Notes under the pieces: generated by a model
The model's input: the letters and a program-made list of their open reading frames with translations, nothing else
What the model was told of the DNA's origin: nothing
Databases searched by the model: none
DNA from: Bacteroidales bacterium
GTDB taxonomy: Bacteria; Bacteroidota; Bacteroidia; Bacteroidales; Muribaculaceae
DNA: 26,215 nt
Direction: 5' to 3'
Assembly: GCA_004554255.1 (NCBI GenBank)
Contig: SFNC01000018.1
Location: 1 to 26,215 of the forward strand
Program-made: the position numbers and the translations under genes
Shown here: in pieces, positions 9,179 to 17,458 of the stretch
How the letters are laid out: every line of letters starts with the position of its first letter
Position numbering within the stretch: the first letter of the stretch is position 1

Positions 9179-9209
9179 CAAATATACTACCTCAAACCAC
9201 AAAATCCAA
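9179..9209 (-). promoter_or_regulatory. Promoter of the secreted-protein operon
   Basis: On the minus strand TTG (9209 to 9207) and TATATTTG (9186 to 9179) are separated by 20 bp, a full Bacteroidota promoter match. The predicted leader is about 40 nt to the ATG at 9131. Confidence 0.65.
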
Positions 9210-9311
9210 CACACAATTGGCACTCTGCACCAAATCGCGGACAAACAGCACATCCCCGCTAAATCCCCCTCCACGTAACCATGATAACACCGGGTACACG
9301 CCATGGCCTAC

Positions 9312-9401
9312 CTATGTGACTTATGTGATTTATGTGGCGTATAAGATTTATACGTCTTATACGTTTTATACGTTTTATACGCCACATAAATAACATAGCG
9401 G
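9312..9401. repeat. Array of 9-bp repeats forming a large palindrome
   Basis: About ten consecutive 9-mers are in register: CTATGTGAC, TTATGTGAT, TTATGTGGC, GTATAAGAT, TTATACGTC, TTATACGTT, TTATACGTT, TTATACGCC, ACATAAATA, ACATAGCGG. The array also holds a perfect 17-bp inverted repeat, ATTTATGTGGCGTATAA (9328-9344) and its complement (9375-9391), with outer CTATGT/ACATAG matches. It occupies the intergenic gap 9132-9491, between the secreted operon's promoter and the nifJ terminator. Function is unknown. Confidence 0.85.
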
Positions 9402-9412
9402 CAGGATGCCGC
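9398..9412. repeat. Short GC-rich hairpin
   Basis: GCGGCA (9398-9403) and TGCCGC (9407-9412) form a 6-bp stem with a GGA loop, directly after the 9-bp array. AGCGGCAGGATGC (9397-9409) recurs in reverse complement at 26047-26059. Confidence 0.5.
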
Positions 9413-9427
9413 CACGCCATAACAAAC

Positions 9428-9461
9428 TTAAGGAGGTTGCGCGGTGGCGCAACCTCCTTAA
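9428..9461 (-). terminator. nifJ terminator
   Basis: A perfect 15-bp stem, TTAAGGAGGTTGCGC (9428-9442) and GCGCAACCTCCTTAA (9447-9461), has a 4-nt loop, 30 bp past the nifJ stop. On the minus strand it is followed by GTTTGTT. The AGGAGG in one arm resembles a Shine-Dalgarno sequence, but no start codon follows it suitably. Confidence 0.8.
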
Positions 9462-9491
9462 TATATTAATGTGTGGGTGTGGACGGGAGGA

Positions 9492-12400
9492 TTATTTCTC
9501 GTTCATCTTTTCTACGGCACCTGCTTCCGGGTCCTGGCCCCACTGCTGCTGGGCAAGGCGACGGTAGTTGTTGTAGCGCCACTTGGCGTTTGCCTGTGCT
9601 GCGGCGAAGAGTTCCTCAGCCTCGGCGGGGTACTGCTTCATTACCGATGCGTAGCGCACCTCGCCTTTGAGGAAGTCGGCGAACTTGCTCCAGTCGGGCT
9701 CTTTGCTGTCCAGAGTGAAGGGGTTCTGACCCTGCTCTTCCAATGCGGGGTTGTAACGCCAAAGGTGCCAGTATCCGCATGCAACGGCGTTGGCCTCTTC
9801 CTGCTGTGCCTTGCCCATACCGGCTTTGAGGCCGTGGTTGATACAGGGCGAGTAAGCGATAATCAGCGACGGGCCGTCGTAAGCTTCAGCCTCGCGGAAG
9901 GCCTTGAGGGTCTGGGCCTGGTCAGCGCCCATGGCTACCTGTGCGCAGTATACATAACCGTAGGTCGATGCGATAAGACCAAGGTCTTTCTTGCGGATGC
10001 GCTTGCCGGAGGCGGCAAATTTGGCGATAGCGCCAACGGGTGTTGCCTTGGAAGCCTGGCCGCCGGTGTTGGAGTAAACCTCGGTATCCAGGACGAGCAC
10101 ATTCACGTTCTTGCCGGAGGCGAGCACGTGGTCAAGACCACCGAAGCCGATGTCGTAAGCGGCACCGTCACCGGCGATAATCCACTGTGAGCGGGCGGTG
10201 ATGTAGTCCTTGAGGTCCAGAACTTTCTTGCAGATGTCGCAACCGCAAGCCTCGCAGAGGGGCACGAGAGCCTCGGCAACCTCGCGGGTGGCAACAGCGT
10301 CGTGACGCGCCTCAAGCCACTTGTTGGCCAGAGCCTTCATCTCGTCGCTGCACTTGTCGCATCCCTGCATGTCCACAAACAGTGCGGCAAGACGCTCGCG
10401 CAGTTTGTCGGTACCGAGTTTCATACCAAGGCCGAACTCGGCGAAGTCCTCGAACAGCGAGTTTGCCCAAGCGGGACCGTGGCCTTTCTCGTTGGTGCAG
10501 TACGGGGTAGAGGGTACCGAACCGGAGTAGATGGACGAGCAACCTGTTGCGTTGGCGATCATCTGGTGGTCGCCGAACAGCTGGCTCATGAGTTTCACAT
10601 ACGGAGTCTCGCCACAGCCTGAGCATGCGCCGGAGAACTCGAACAGCGGGGTGGCGAACTGGCTGTTCTTCACCATCTGTTTGATGTCCACAAGGTGCTG
10701 TTTGCTGCTTACGTGCTCCACGCAGTAATCCCACTCGGCCTGCTTGTCGAGCTGAGACTCCAGGGGTTTCATGGCCAGGGCCTTCACGCCCTTCTTGCCG
10801 GGGCATACGTCCACGCAGTTTCCGCAACCGAGGCAGTCCAGAACGTCCACAGCCTGCACAAAGCGTGTCCCGGCCATGGTTTTGCCGATTGTGGGCAGGG
10901 TGTCGCCCTCGGCGAAGGGTGCTGCGGCCATCTCGTCGGCGTCAAGAACGAAGGGACGGATAGCGGCGTGGGGGCAGACATACGCGCACTTGTTACACTG
11001 TATGCAGTTTTCGTCCAGCCACTCGGGCACGAAAGCGGCAACACCGCGTTTCTCGTAGCGGGCTGTGCCCTGCTGCCAGGTGCCGTCGGCGTTGTCCTTG
11101 AAGGTAGATACCGGCAGGAGGTCGCCGTTCTGGGCGTTGATGGGACGTACCACGTTCTTGATGAACTCGGGTGCGTTGTCCTCTTTCACAACATCTTCGG
11201 GGATCTGAGCCCATGCGGGATCCACATCCAGCTTGTGGTACTCGCCGCCGCGGTCTACGGCTGCGTAGTTCTTGTCCACAACATCCTGGCCCTTCTTGCC
11301 GTAGGATTTCACGATGAACTTCTTCATCTGCTCCACAGCGAGGTCCACGGGGATAACCTCGGTGATGCGGAAGAATGCGCTCTGCAGGATAGTGTTGGTG
11401 CGGTTGCCGAGGCCGATTTCCTGAGCGATACGGCTGGCGTCCATATAATAAACGGTGATATTGTGCTGTGCGAAGTAACGTTTTACGTTATTGGGCAGGT
11501 TCTTGGCAAGCTCCTCGCCCTCCCAGATGGTATTGAGCAGGAATGTGCCGTTGTCGCGCAGACCACGCAGAACATCGTACATGTGCAGATATGCCTGTAC
11601 GTGGCAGGCCACGAAGTTAGGTGTGGTCACCAGATATGTGGAGCGGATGGGCTTGTCGCCGAAACGCAGGTGCGAGCAGGTGAAACCGCCCGACTTCTTG
11701 GAGTCGTACGAGAAGTATGCCTGGCAGTATTTGTCGGTATTGTCACCGATAATCTTAACCGAGTTCTTGTTTGCACCCACGGTACCGTCGGCGCCGAGGC
11801 CGTAGAACTTGGCCTCGAAAGTGCCGGCATCGCCGAGAGCGATTTCCTCGGGGAGAGGCAGCGAGTGGAAGGTGACATCGTCCACGATGCTGATAACGAA
11901 GTGGTTCTTGGGCTCGGGAAGAGCGAGGTTCTCGTATACGCCGAGAATCTGTGCCGGGGTGGTGTCTTTGGACGACAGACCGTAGCGGCCGCCAACGATA
12001 AGCGGGGCATTCTCCTTGCCGTAGAAAGCGTCCTTGACATCCAGATACAGGGGCTCGCCGTTTGCGCCGGGCTCCTTGGTGCGGTCAAGCACTGCGATGC
12101 GCTTCACGGTAGAGGGGATTGCATCCATAAAGTGCTTGATAGAGAACGGGCGGTACAGGTGTACGCTCACCAGACCCACTTTCTCACCCTTGGCGAGCAG
12201 GTGGTCAATAGCCTCCTGGGCAGCCTGTGTTACAGAACCCATAGCGATGATGATGCGGTCTGCATCCTCGGCGCCGTAGTAGTTGAACAGCTTGTACTCG
12301 CGGCCGGTGATTTTGCTTATCTCCTTCATGTAATCCTCCACGATGCCGGGGATGGCGTCGTAATATTTGTTGGAGGCCTCGCGGTGCTGGAAGAACACAT

Positions 12401-13073
12401 CGGGGTTCTCGGCTGTACCGCGAGCTACGGGGTTGTTGGGGTTGAGGGCGCGGGCGCGGAAGTCGGCCAGTGCCTCTTTGTCTACCAGTGCGGCAAGTGC
12501 GTCACCGTCAATCTCCTCGATCTTCTGAATCTCGTGCGAGGTGCGGAAACCGTCAAAGAAATTTACAAACGGAACGCGGCCCTTGATTGTGGACAGATGT
12601 GCCACTCCGGCGAGGTCCATAACCTCCTGCACAGAGCCTTCGGCAAGCATGGCAAAACCGGTCTGGCGGCACGACATTACATCCTGGTGGTCGCCGAAGA
12701 TCGACAGTGCGTGCGAGGCCAGCGTACGCGCCGACACATGGAATACGCACGGCAGAAGCTCGCCGGCAATCTTGTACATATTGGGAATCATGAGCAACAA
12801 GCCCTGCGATGCGGTGTAGGTTGTGGTAAGAGCACCGGCCTGCAGTGAACCGTGTACGGCTCCCGCAGCGCCACCCTCAGATTGCATTTCCTGCACAAGT
12901 ACGGTCTCGCCGAACATATTTTTACGGCCGGAGGCGGCCCATTCGTCTACGTACTCTGCCATCGTGGACGACGGTGTGATGGGGTAGATTGCAGCCACCT
13001 CAGAGAACATGTAACTGACATGTGCGGCAGCCTGGTTGCCGTCACAGGTCAGGAATTTCTTTTCTTTTGCCAT
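9492..13073 (-). CDS. nifJ: Pyruvate:ferredoxin (flavodoxin) oxidoreductase
   Basis: The enzyme oxidatively decarboxylates pyruvate with CoA to acetyl-CoA and CO2, reducing ferredoxin or flavodoxin; it is the main pyruvate-oxidising enzyme of anaerobic Bacteroidota. The 1193-residue product is the usual fused single-chain form. An N-terminal domain (YPITPSS near 35) precedes a 2[4Fe-4S] ferredoxin domain with CIQCNKCAYVC (near 689) and CLGCGNCVDVC (near 745). The C-terminal TPP domain has CSGCGETPY (near 814), NATGCSS (near 844), and GDGAAYDIGFGGLDH plus NTGGQASKATP (about 967-1010). It is monocistronic, with its own terminator and a leader of about 145 nt. Confidence 0.97.
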   Translation of the reverse strand: MAKEKKFLTCDGNQAAAHVSYMFSEVAAIYPITPSSTMAEYVDEWAASGRKNMFGETVLVQEMQSEGGAAGAVHGSLQAGALTTTYTASQGLLLMIPNMYKIAGELLPCVFHVSARTLASHALSIFGDHQDVMSCRQTGFAMLAEGSVQEVMDLAGVAHLSTIKGRVPFVNFFDGFRTSHEIQKIEEIDGDALAALVDKEALADFRARALNPNNPVARGTAENPDVFFQHREASNKYYDAIPGIVEDYMKEISKITGREYKLFNYYGAEDADRIIIAMGSVTQAAQEAIDHLLAKGEKVGLVSVHLYRPFSIKHFMDAIPSTVKRIAVLDRTKEPGANGEPLYLDVKDAFYGKENAPLIVGGRYGLSSKDTTPAQILGVYENLALPEPKNHFVISIVDDVTFHSLPLPEEIALGDAGTFEAKFYGLGADGTVGANKNSVKIIGDNTDKYCQAYFSYDSKKSGGFTCSHLRFGDKPIRSTYLVTTPNFVACHVQAYLHMYDVLRGLRDNGTFLLNTIWEGEELAKNLPNNVKRYFAQHNITVYYMDASRIAQEIGLGNRTNTILQSAFFRITEVIPVDLAVEQMKKFIVKSYGKKGQDVVDKNYAAVDRGGEYHKLDVDPAWAQIPEDVVKEDNAPEFIKNVVRPINAQNGDLLPVSTFKDNADGTWQQGTARYEKRGVAAFVPEWLDENCIQCNKCAYVCPHAAIRPFVLDADEMAAAPFAEGDTLPTIGKTMAGTRFVQAVDVLDCLGCGNCVDVCPGKKGVKALAMKPLESQLDKQAEWDYCVEHVSSKQHLVDIKQMVKNSQFATPLFEFSGACSGCGETPYVKLMSQLFGDHQMIANATGCSSIYSGSVPSTPYCTNEKGHGPAWANSLFEDFAEFGLGMKLGTDKLRERLAALFVDMQGCDKCSDEMKALANKWLEARHDAVATREVAEALVPLCEACGCDICKKVLDLKDYITARSQWIIAGDGAAYDIGFGGLDHVLASGKNVNVLVLDTEVYSNTGGQASKATPVGAIAKFAASGKRIRKKDLGLIASTYGYVYCAQVAMGADQAQTLKAFREAEAYDGPSLIIAYSPCINHGLKAGMGKAQQEEANAVACGYWHLWRYNPALEEQGQNPFTLDSKEPDWSKFADFLKGEVRYASVMKQYPAEAEELFAAAQANAKWRYNNYRRLAQQQWGQDPEAGAVEKMNEK

Positions 13074-13222
13074 CTTTTAATTGTATTGTGTTGGTTATGT
13101 TCTAAATAATTTACGTTGTTATGTCTCCGGATACAGTTTTGCCGGACCGGTCGTATTGTCCCGATTTTCAGCATTTTACCGTTTTATCCGGCCATAGCTT
13201 ATTAAAAAGCCTAATTTCCGTG

Positions 13223-13230
13223 CAAATATA
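13223..13230 (-). promoter_or_regulatory. Probable nifJ -7 promoter element
   Basis: TATATTTG on the minus strand (13230 to 13223) matches the -7 box. No convincing -33 TTTG lies 19-21 bp upstream. It would give a leader of about 145 nt before the nifJ ATG at 13073. Confidence 0.5.
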
Positions 13231-13296
13231 CGAATTTTTTCGCCAACTTCATAGTATTTTTTGTCCCATTGGACTCATTTAAACTTTTTTCGTACT

Positions 13297-14184
13297 TCAG
13301 CAATGCTCTCGCAGTGCGTTCTGCAATATGTGAGTAAACTGATAGTTTTTAATCCCCCAGCGCGGGGCTATCAGCAGTGAGTCCGGAGACTGCGACGTAA
13401 AGCGGTCTATGGCGATGTCGCGCCTGAGCCGACGCACCACCTTGACGCACAGAGCGATATACTCGTCCAGCGTGAATGTCCGCACCGGTGCCTCCCGATG
13501 TATGCGCTCAAGCCGCGTGCCCTTCACCACCTGCAGCTGGTGGAACTTTACCGTGCTAACTTCCAGCGCATTAAGGGCATCGACGCTTGCAAGCATCATC
13601 TCCTCCGTCTCGCCGGGCAGGCCGAGTATCAGATGCAGCCCCACGGGGATGCCCACAGCAGCCGTACGCCTCACGGCATCAGCCGTTTGCGCCCATGTAT
13701 GGCAGCGGTTTATGGCACGCAGGGTGCTGTCGTGCGCCGATTCGGCACCATACTCCACTATCACCGGCAGCGTGCGGTTCATCTCCGCGAGACGCTCCAA
13801 CAGCGCGTAGGGCATGCAATCCGGACGCGTGCCTATCACTATGCCCGCAACGCCGGGCTGCGATGCCGCCTCCCTAAGATTCTCCACAAACTGTGCCACG
13901 TTGCTGTGCGTGGCGGTATGCGACTGGAAATAAGCAAGATAGCGCATATCCGGATACTTGCGCCCGAAGAACTCCACGCCACGCCCTATCTGCTCGGCCA
14001 CGCTGAGCTGCGGTGCCGCATACCCGGGCGTGAACGCGCTGTTGTTGCAGTATATGCACCCGCCCACGCCGATGGTACCATCGCGGTTGGGGCAGATATT
14101 GCCGGTGTTTATGCTGATTTTCTGGACTTTAAACGGAAAAATCTCCCCCAAAAAGTCCGCATAATCGCGATAATACGGGTTCAT
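13297..14184 (-). CDS. TIGR01212-family radical SAM protein (YhcC-like)
   Basis: The chosen start, ATG at 14184, gives 295 residues beginning MNPYYRDYADFL. A longer open frame extends to 14286 but adds a low-complexity stretch lying inside aroC, and the chosen ATG overlaps the aroC stop as ATGA. The radical SAM cluster site is C31-x11-C43-x2-C46, the spacing typical of the TIGR01212/YhcC group (CPNRDG then GGCIYC). Further family segments are VIVEYGAESAHDSTL, GLHLILGLPGE and KFHQLQVVKGT. The reaction and substrate of the family are not established. It is the last gene of a four-gene minus-strand operon after aroC. Confidence 0.9.
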   Translation of the reverse strand: MNPYYRDYADFLGEIFPFKVQKISINTGNICPNRDGTIGVGGCIYCNNSAFTPGYAAPQLSVAEQIGRGVEFFGRKYPDMRYLAYFQSHTATHSNVAQFVENLREAASQPGVAGIVIGTRPDCMPYALLERLAEMNRTLPVIVEYGAESAHDSTLRAINRCHTWAQTADAVRRTAAVGIPVGLHLILGLPGETEEMMLASVDALNALEVSTVKFHQLQVVKGTRLERIHREAPVRTFTLDEYIALCVKVVRRLRRDIAIDRFTSQSPDSLLIAPRWGIKNYQFTHILQNALREHC

Positions 14185-15227
14185 AGGCCTCCGGCGGGAA
14201 TATGGGCCTTTGAGAGCAGAAACGCATCCAGCACCGTCATTGCGGCCATAGCCTCCACCACCGGCACGGCGCGCACCGCCACACACGGGTCATGGCGGCC
14301 ACGGGCATGCAGCGTTATCTCGTTACGGCTGTCGTCCACCGTCTGCACATCGCGCAAAAGCGTTGCCGTGGGCTTGAATGCCACGCGCATCACTATGTCC
14401 TCGCCGTTGGAGATGCCGCCCTGGATGCCGCCGGAATTATTCGCCGCCGCACGCATGCCGCGTGGGTCGTCAGGCGCTGACACCCAGTTGTCTATGACCT
14501 CCGAGCCGCGACGAGCGGCTCCCGCAAAGCCCATACCGTACTCAAAGCCCTTGGCCGCCGGTACAGACATCATTGCCGCCGCAAGCATGGCCTGCAGCTT
14601 TCCGGCGGCGGGCTCGCCTACGCCGGCCGGCACGCCGTGCACCGTGCACTCCACCACGCCGCCGATGCTGTCGCCGGCAGCGCGCGCGGCAACGATTGCC
14701 TCACGCACCTCGTCGCAGAGCTCGTCCTCGCCGGTGGCCGTATTAGGCACACCTCCGGCCATAACAAGCCGTGCCTTTACGGTAATCCCCTTCATTGCAA
14801 GCACTTGCGCCGCAAGCGCACCCGCCACCATACGCGCCGCTGTCTCGCGGGCACTGGCACGGCCGCCGCCGCGCCAGTCGCGCAACCCGTACTTTTCTGT
14901 ATAGGTGAAATCGGCATGGCCGGGGCGGAAGGCATGCTCCATCTCGCGGTAGTCGCCACTGCGCTGCCGGGTGTTGCGGATTATAAAACCTATGGGGCTG
15001 CCGAGGGTGATGCCGTCCATGATTCCGGACAGGAACTCCACCTCGTCGGCCTCATTGCGGGGCGTCACGAGCGCATCGCGGCCCGGACGGCGGCGCGACA
15101 TCTGGCGCCGGACTTCGTCAAAATCTATCGTCATGCCCGCCGGCATCCCGTCTATAACTCCGCCAAGCGCCGGGCCGTGGCTCTCGCCGAAAGATGTCAG
15201 CGTATATATTTTCCCGAATGTATTCAT
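14181..15227 (-). CDS. aroC: Chorismate synthase
   Basis: The enzyme performs the final shikimate-pathway step, 5-enolpyruvylshikimate 3-phosphate to chorismate, requiring reduced FMN. The 348-residue product has all family signatures: the N-terminal TSFGESHGPALG, RRRPG with the following TPRNEADEVEFLSG, RPGHADFTYTEKYG, the RGGGRASARETAARV-type segment (here ending AARMVAG), and the C-terminal RHDPCVAVRAVPV. It overlaps ybaK upstream and the radical SAM gene downstream by ATGA each time, so translation along the operon is coupled. Confidence 0.97.
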   Translation of the reverse strand: MNTFGKIYTLTSFGESHGPALGGVIDGMPAGMTIDFDEVRRQMSRRRPGRDALVTPRNEADEVEFLSGIMDGITLGSPIGFIIRNTRQRSGDYREMEHAFRPGHADFTYTEKYGLRDWRGGGRASARETAARMVAGALAAQVLAMKGITVKARLVMAGGVPNTATGEDELCDEVREAIVAARAAGDSIGGVVECTVHGVPAGVGEPAAGKLQAMLAAAMMSVPAAKGFEYGMGFAGAARRGSEVIDNWVSAPDDPRGMRAAANNSGGIQGGISNGEDIVMRVAFKPTATLLRDVQTVDDSRNEITLHARGRHDPCVAVRAVPVVEAMAAMTVLDAFLLSKAHIPAGGL

Positions 15228-15712
15228 TCTCTATTCACTATTAAATCAACGACTTCGGCCCCCACATAATCTATCAGCGCCTGCGGGGCTATGCACAGCT
15301 GCAGGCCGCGCACTCCGGCGCTGACGTAAATCTCCGGGTATTCCGTGGCCGACGCATGGAAGTATGTGGGCAGCTGTTTTTTCATGCCCACGGGCGAGCA
15401 TCCGCCGCGGATATATCCGGTGTTCGGCAGCAGCTCCTTCAGCGGCAACAGCTCGGCCTTTTTATCGCCGGCGGCACGCGCGGCCTTCTTCAGGTCCACC
15501 TCGGCATCGCCGGGCACCACGCACACAAAGAGCCCCCTGCGCTCGCCGCGCAACACTATGGTCTTGAATACCCTTGCCACATCCTCGCCCAACGATGCCG
15601 CCACGTGCACCGCGTCCAGATGCTCTTCGTCAACCTCGTACGGCTGCAGGCTGAACGGTATTTTAGCACGCTCAAGCAACCGTGAGGCGTTGGTTTTCTG
15701 TTGTTTACCCAT
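15224..15712 (-). CDS. ybaK: Cys-tRNA(Pro) deacylase (YbaK/EbsC family)
   Basis: This is a trans-editing enzyme that hydrolyses Cys mischarged onto tRNA-Pro. The 162-residue product has the family's conserved lysine in RVFKTIVL (K50, equivalent to the catalytic Lys46 of E. coli YbaK by position) and the GYIRGGCSPVGMKK loop. Length is normal. It starts 9 bp after the stop of the hypothetical membrane protein and overlaps aroC by four bases. No functional link to aroC is evident beyond co-transcription. Confidence 0.92.
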   Translation of the reverse strand: MGKQQKTNASRLLERAKIPFSLQPYEVDEEHLDAVHVAASLGEDVARVFKTIVLRGERRGLFVCVVPGDAEVDLKKAARAAGDKKAELLPLKELLPNTGYIRGGCSPVGMKKQLPTYFHASATEYPEIYVSAGVRGLQLCIAPQALIDYVGAEVVDLIVNRE

Positions 15713-15721
15713 AAGCTTTTA

Positions 15722-16204
15722 TTATTGTACCAGTTCGCGGGTTATACTTATGCCGGGGCGCACATGCAGCGAGAACGCCGCAAACCGGCTGCCCTCGGCC
15801 TCATATTTTATATGATACCAGTCGCGGCCAAGAAAGTTAAGGTGAAACGACGCCTCGCGGACCTGTACCGGAGCCTCGCCATCCACCGACAACGGCGTGC
15901 CGGGCGTCAGCCGCTCCACAATCCGCAGGTCGTTCCCCGTCCGCGTTATGGCAAGCGACGCCGCACCGGTGCTGTAAATGCCCGTGAGGCCCTGCCGCGT
16001 CACCACAACATCGCCATTGTCAAGACATTCTATACGCAGCGACGAGGGTTTGTCGGCCGCGCCCTCGGTGAGCCAACCGCTCGCGAGATGGGTCTGCACC
16101 GGCCCGCGGCCCGACGGCCGCGCGCACAGCGCCACCACCGCCGCCGCAACAACGGTGAGTATCACATAAAATTCCACGCTCTGGAAGATACTGAGTGCTA
16201 TCAT
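15722..16204 (-). CDS. Hypothetical membrane-anchored protein
   Basis: I do not recognise a family. The 160-residue product has one N-terminal transmembrane helix (about residues 10-28, FYVILTVVAAAVVALCA), then a soluble domain of about 130 residues rich in beta-type segments (SLRIECLDNGDVVVTRQ, ASLAITRTGNDLRIVERL). A small beta-sandwich or PH-like fold facing one side of the membrane is possible but unproven. It is the first gene of the ybaK-aroC-radical SAM operon and has a TACCTTTG promoter element about 45 bp upstream. The open frame, coding-like composition and tight spacing to ybaK support a real gene. Confidence 0.7.
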   Translation of the reverse strand: MIALSIFQSVEFYVILTVVAAAVVALCARPSGRGPVQTHLASGWLTEGAADKPSSLRIECLDNGDVVVTRQGLTGIYSTGAASLAITRTGNDLRIVERLTPGTPLSVDGEAPVQVREASFHLNFLGRDWYHIKYEAEGSRFAAFSLHVRPGISITRELVQ

Positions 16205-16250
16205 AATCGTGTCGGAAGCCTGTTTTTTTGTTCAAACAACTTCTCTGTCA

Positions 16251-16258
16251 CAAAGGTA
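16251..16258 (-). promoter_or_regulatory. Promoter -7 element of the ybaK-aroC operon
   Basis: The minus strand reads TACCTTTG from 16258 to 16251, a perfect TAnnTTTG box, giving a leader of about 40 nt before the ATG at 16204. The -33 element is not clear. Confidence 0.55.
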
Positions 16259-16301
16259 CAACAAAAATCAAACCAAAAAAACTAATACGGGGCTTAAAAG
16301 C

Positions 16302-16332
16302 TTGCACACGTCACTGTTTTTTATGACCTTTG
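16302..16332 (+). promoter_or_regulatory. comF promoter, very close to the start codon
   Basis: TTG (16302-16304) and GACCTTTG (16325-16332) are spaced 20 bp apart; the -7 box has one mismatch. Transcription would start within a few bases of the ATG at 16338, implying a leaderless or nearly leaderless mRNA. Confidence 0.5.
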
Positions 16333-16337
16333 CGATT

Positions 16338-17057
16338 ATGAAGCTCATCCCCGGCACAATTTTGCGGCTTTTGGCATCCGTGGCAGACATCGCCGCGCCA
16401 CGCACCTGCCTGCTCTGCGACCGCGCACTCACCATGGACGAAAACGCAATATGCCTCTCGTGCCTGGCCACGCTGCCGCGGACGTTCTACCACCTTGACC
16501 CGAACAACAGCATCGCGCTCGCAATGGTGCATCACCGGCGCATGACACGCGCCGCCTGCTGGCTGTTCTACAACCACAACAGCCACGTCAGCGACCTGAT
16601 TCACAGCATAAAATACCACGACATGCCGGACGTGGGACGCGTCATGGGACGCATGTTCGCCGACGAACTGAAAGACGCCAATTTCTTTGACGGCGTGGAC
16701 GCTCTGGTACCCGTCCCGCTACACTGGCTGAAACGATACCGCAGGCACTACAACCAGAGCACCGTCATAGCCCGCGGCATCGCCGAGGTCACCGGAATAC
16801 CCATTGCCGACGCCCTGGTCGCCCGCGCCCACTCCGCGCAGGCGCGGCTGGACGGCGAACGGCGACGCAAAAACGTGACACCTGACACATTCTCTGTCAG
16901 GCACCCCGAAATGATTGACGGCAAGAACATCGTAATCGTGGACGACGTCACCACCACCGGAACCACTCTGAACTGCATAGCCGCCGCCATCCTGCGCGAC
17001 TGCCCCGGCGTGAGACGCATCGACATCCTCACCCTCGGCGTCGCCTCAGACATCTAA
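16338..17057 (+). CDS. comF: ComF family phosphoribosyltransferase-like protein
   Basis: The 239-residue product starts at ATG 16338 (MKLIPGTILRLL). Longer in-frame starts at 16209 and 16323 would add residues that lie upstream of, or inside, the apparent promoter, and ComF proteins usually begin near this point. An N-terminal zinc-ribbon-like four-cysteine set (C24, C27, C39, C42) precedes a phosphoribosyltransferase domain with VDALVPVPLHWLKRYRRHYNQS and the PRPP-loop segment VIVDDVTTTGTTLN. ComF proteins act in natural transformation (single-strand DNA import and processing) in competent bacteria; in Bacteroidota the role is untested. It stands alone between a divergent operon and the first repeat block. 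Confidence 0.9.
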   Translation: MKLIPGTILRLLASVADIAAPRTCLLCDRALTMDENAICLSCLATLPRTFYHLDPNNSIALAMVHHRRMTRAACWLFYNHNSHVSDLIHSIKYHDMPDVGRVMGRMFADELKDANFFDGVDALVPVPLHWLKRYRRHYNQSTVIARGIAEVTGIPIADALVARAHSAQARLDGERRRKNVTPDTFSVRHPEMIDGKNIVIVDDVTTTGTTLNCIAAAILRDCPGVRRIDILTLGVASDI

Positions 17058-17136
17058 ATCATAAAATCTGATTATACACACTAAGCCCTCCCGACACCCT
17101 CTACCCACTCCGCGCCCTCCGCGCTCTCCGATCTCT

Positions 17137-17450
17137 GCGCGAGTTCTACAGAACTCCTCCGCGAGCTCTCCCTCTCCAAACTACTCCTCTGCGTGAGTTC
17201 TACAGAACTCCCTCCGCGGGCTTGGCGTACTCTGCGCGAGATATAAAAAACACCCTCTCTGCGCGAGATTAAAAACATCCGCGCGAGCCCTACAGAACTC
17301 CTCCGCGAGCTCTCCCTCTCCAAATTATTTCTCTGCGAGAGTTCCACAGAACTCCCTCCGCGAGCTCGGCGTACTCTGCGCGAGATTAAAAAACATCCGC
17401 GAGATTAAAAAACATCTGCGCGAGCCACAAAACCCTCCGCGCGAGGCCGC
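17137..17450 (-). repeat. Non-coding repeat block A (two 144-bp units)
   Basis: This block fills most of the 400-bp gap between the convergent comF and HAD genes. It contains two units offset by 144 bp: positions 17146-17180 recur exactly at 17290-17324, and 17195 onward at 17339 onward with few changes. Each unit is a mosaic of CTCTGCGCGAG, the palindrome GAGTTCTACAGAACTC, CTCCGCGAGCTC and AT-rich GATTAAAAAACATC pieces. A 42-bp stretch (17314-17355) recurs exactly in block B. The strand given is the orientation in which the block follows the HAD stop codon. Open frames across it are low-complexity and not credible as genes. Confidence 0.85.
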
Positions 17451-17458
17451 GAGCCAAT

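Noticed and set aside
9312..9401. CRISPR array
   Set aside because: Units are 9 bp with no spacers and no cas genes nearby.
10695..12848. A 717-codon open frame antisense to nifJ
   Set aside because: It lies wholly within nifJ on the opposite strand, shows no recognisable domain, and is the expected shadow of a GC-rich gene with C-ending codons.
14185..14286. Longer N-terminus for the radical SAM protein
   Set aside because: The extra 34 residues are Gly/Arg-rich, lie inside aroC, and the ATG at 14184 gives the family-like start with an ATGA overlap.
13498..14904. A 468-codon open frame antisense to the radical SAM gene and aroC
   Set aside because: It spans two well-supported genes on the other strand and has Arg/Ala/Pro-rich low-complexity composition.
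17081..17347. An 88-residue minus-strand frame with repeated ERESSRRSSVEL
   Set aside because: This is the translation of non-coding repeat block A; it has no domain, no promoter and poor start context.
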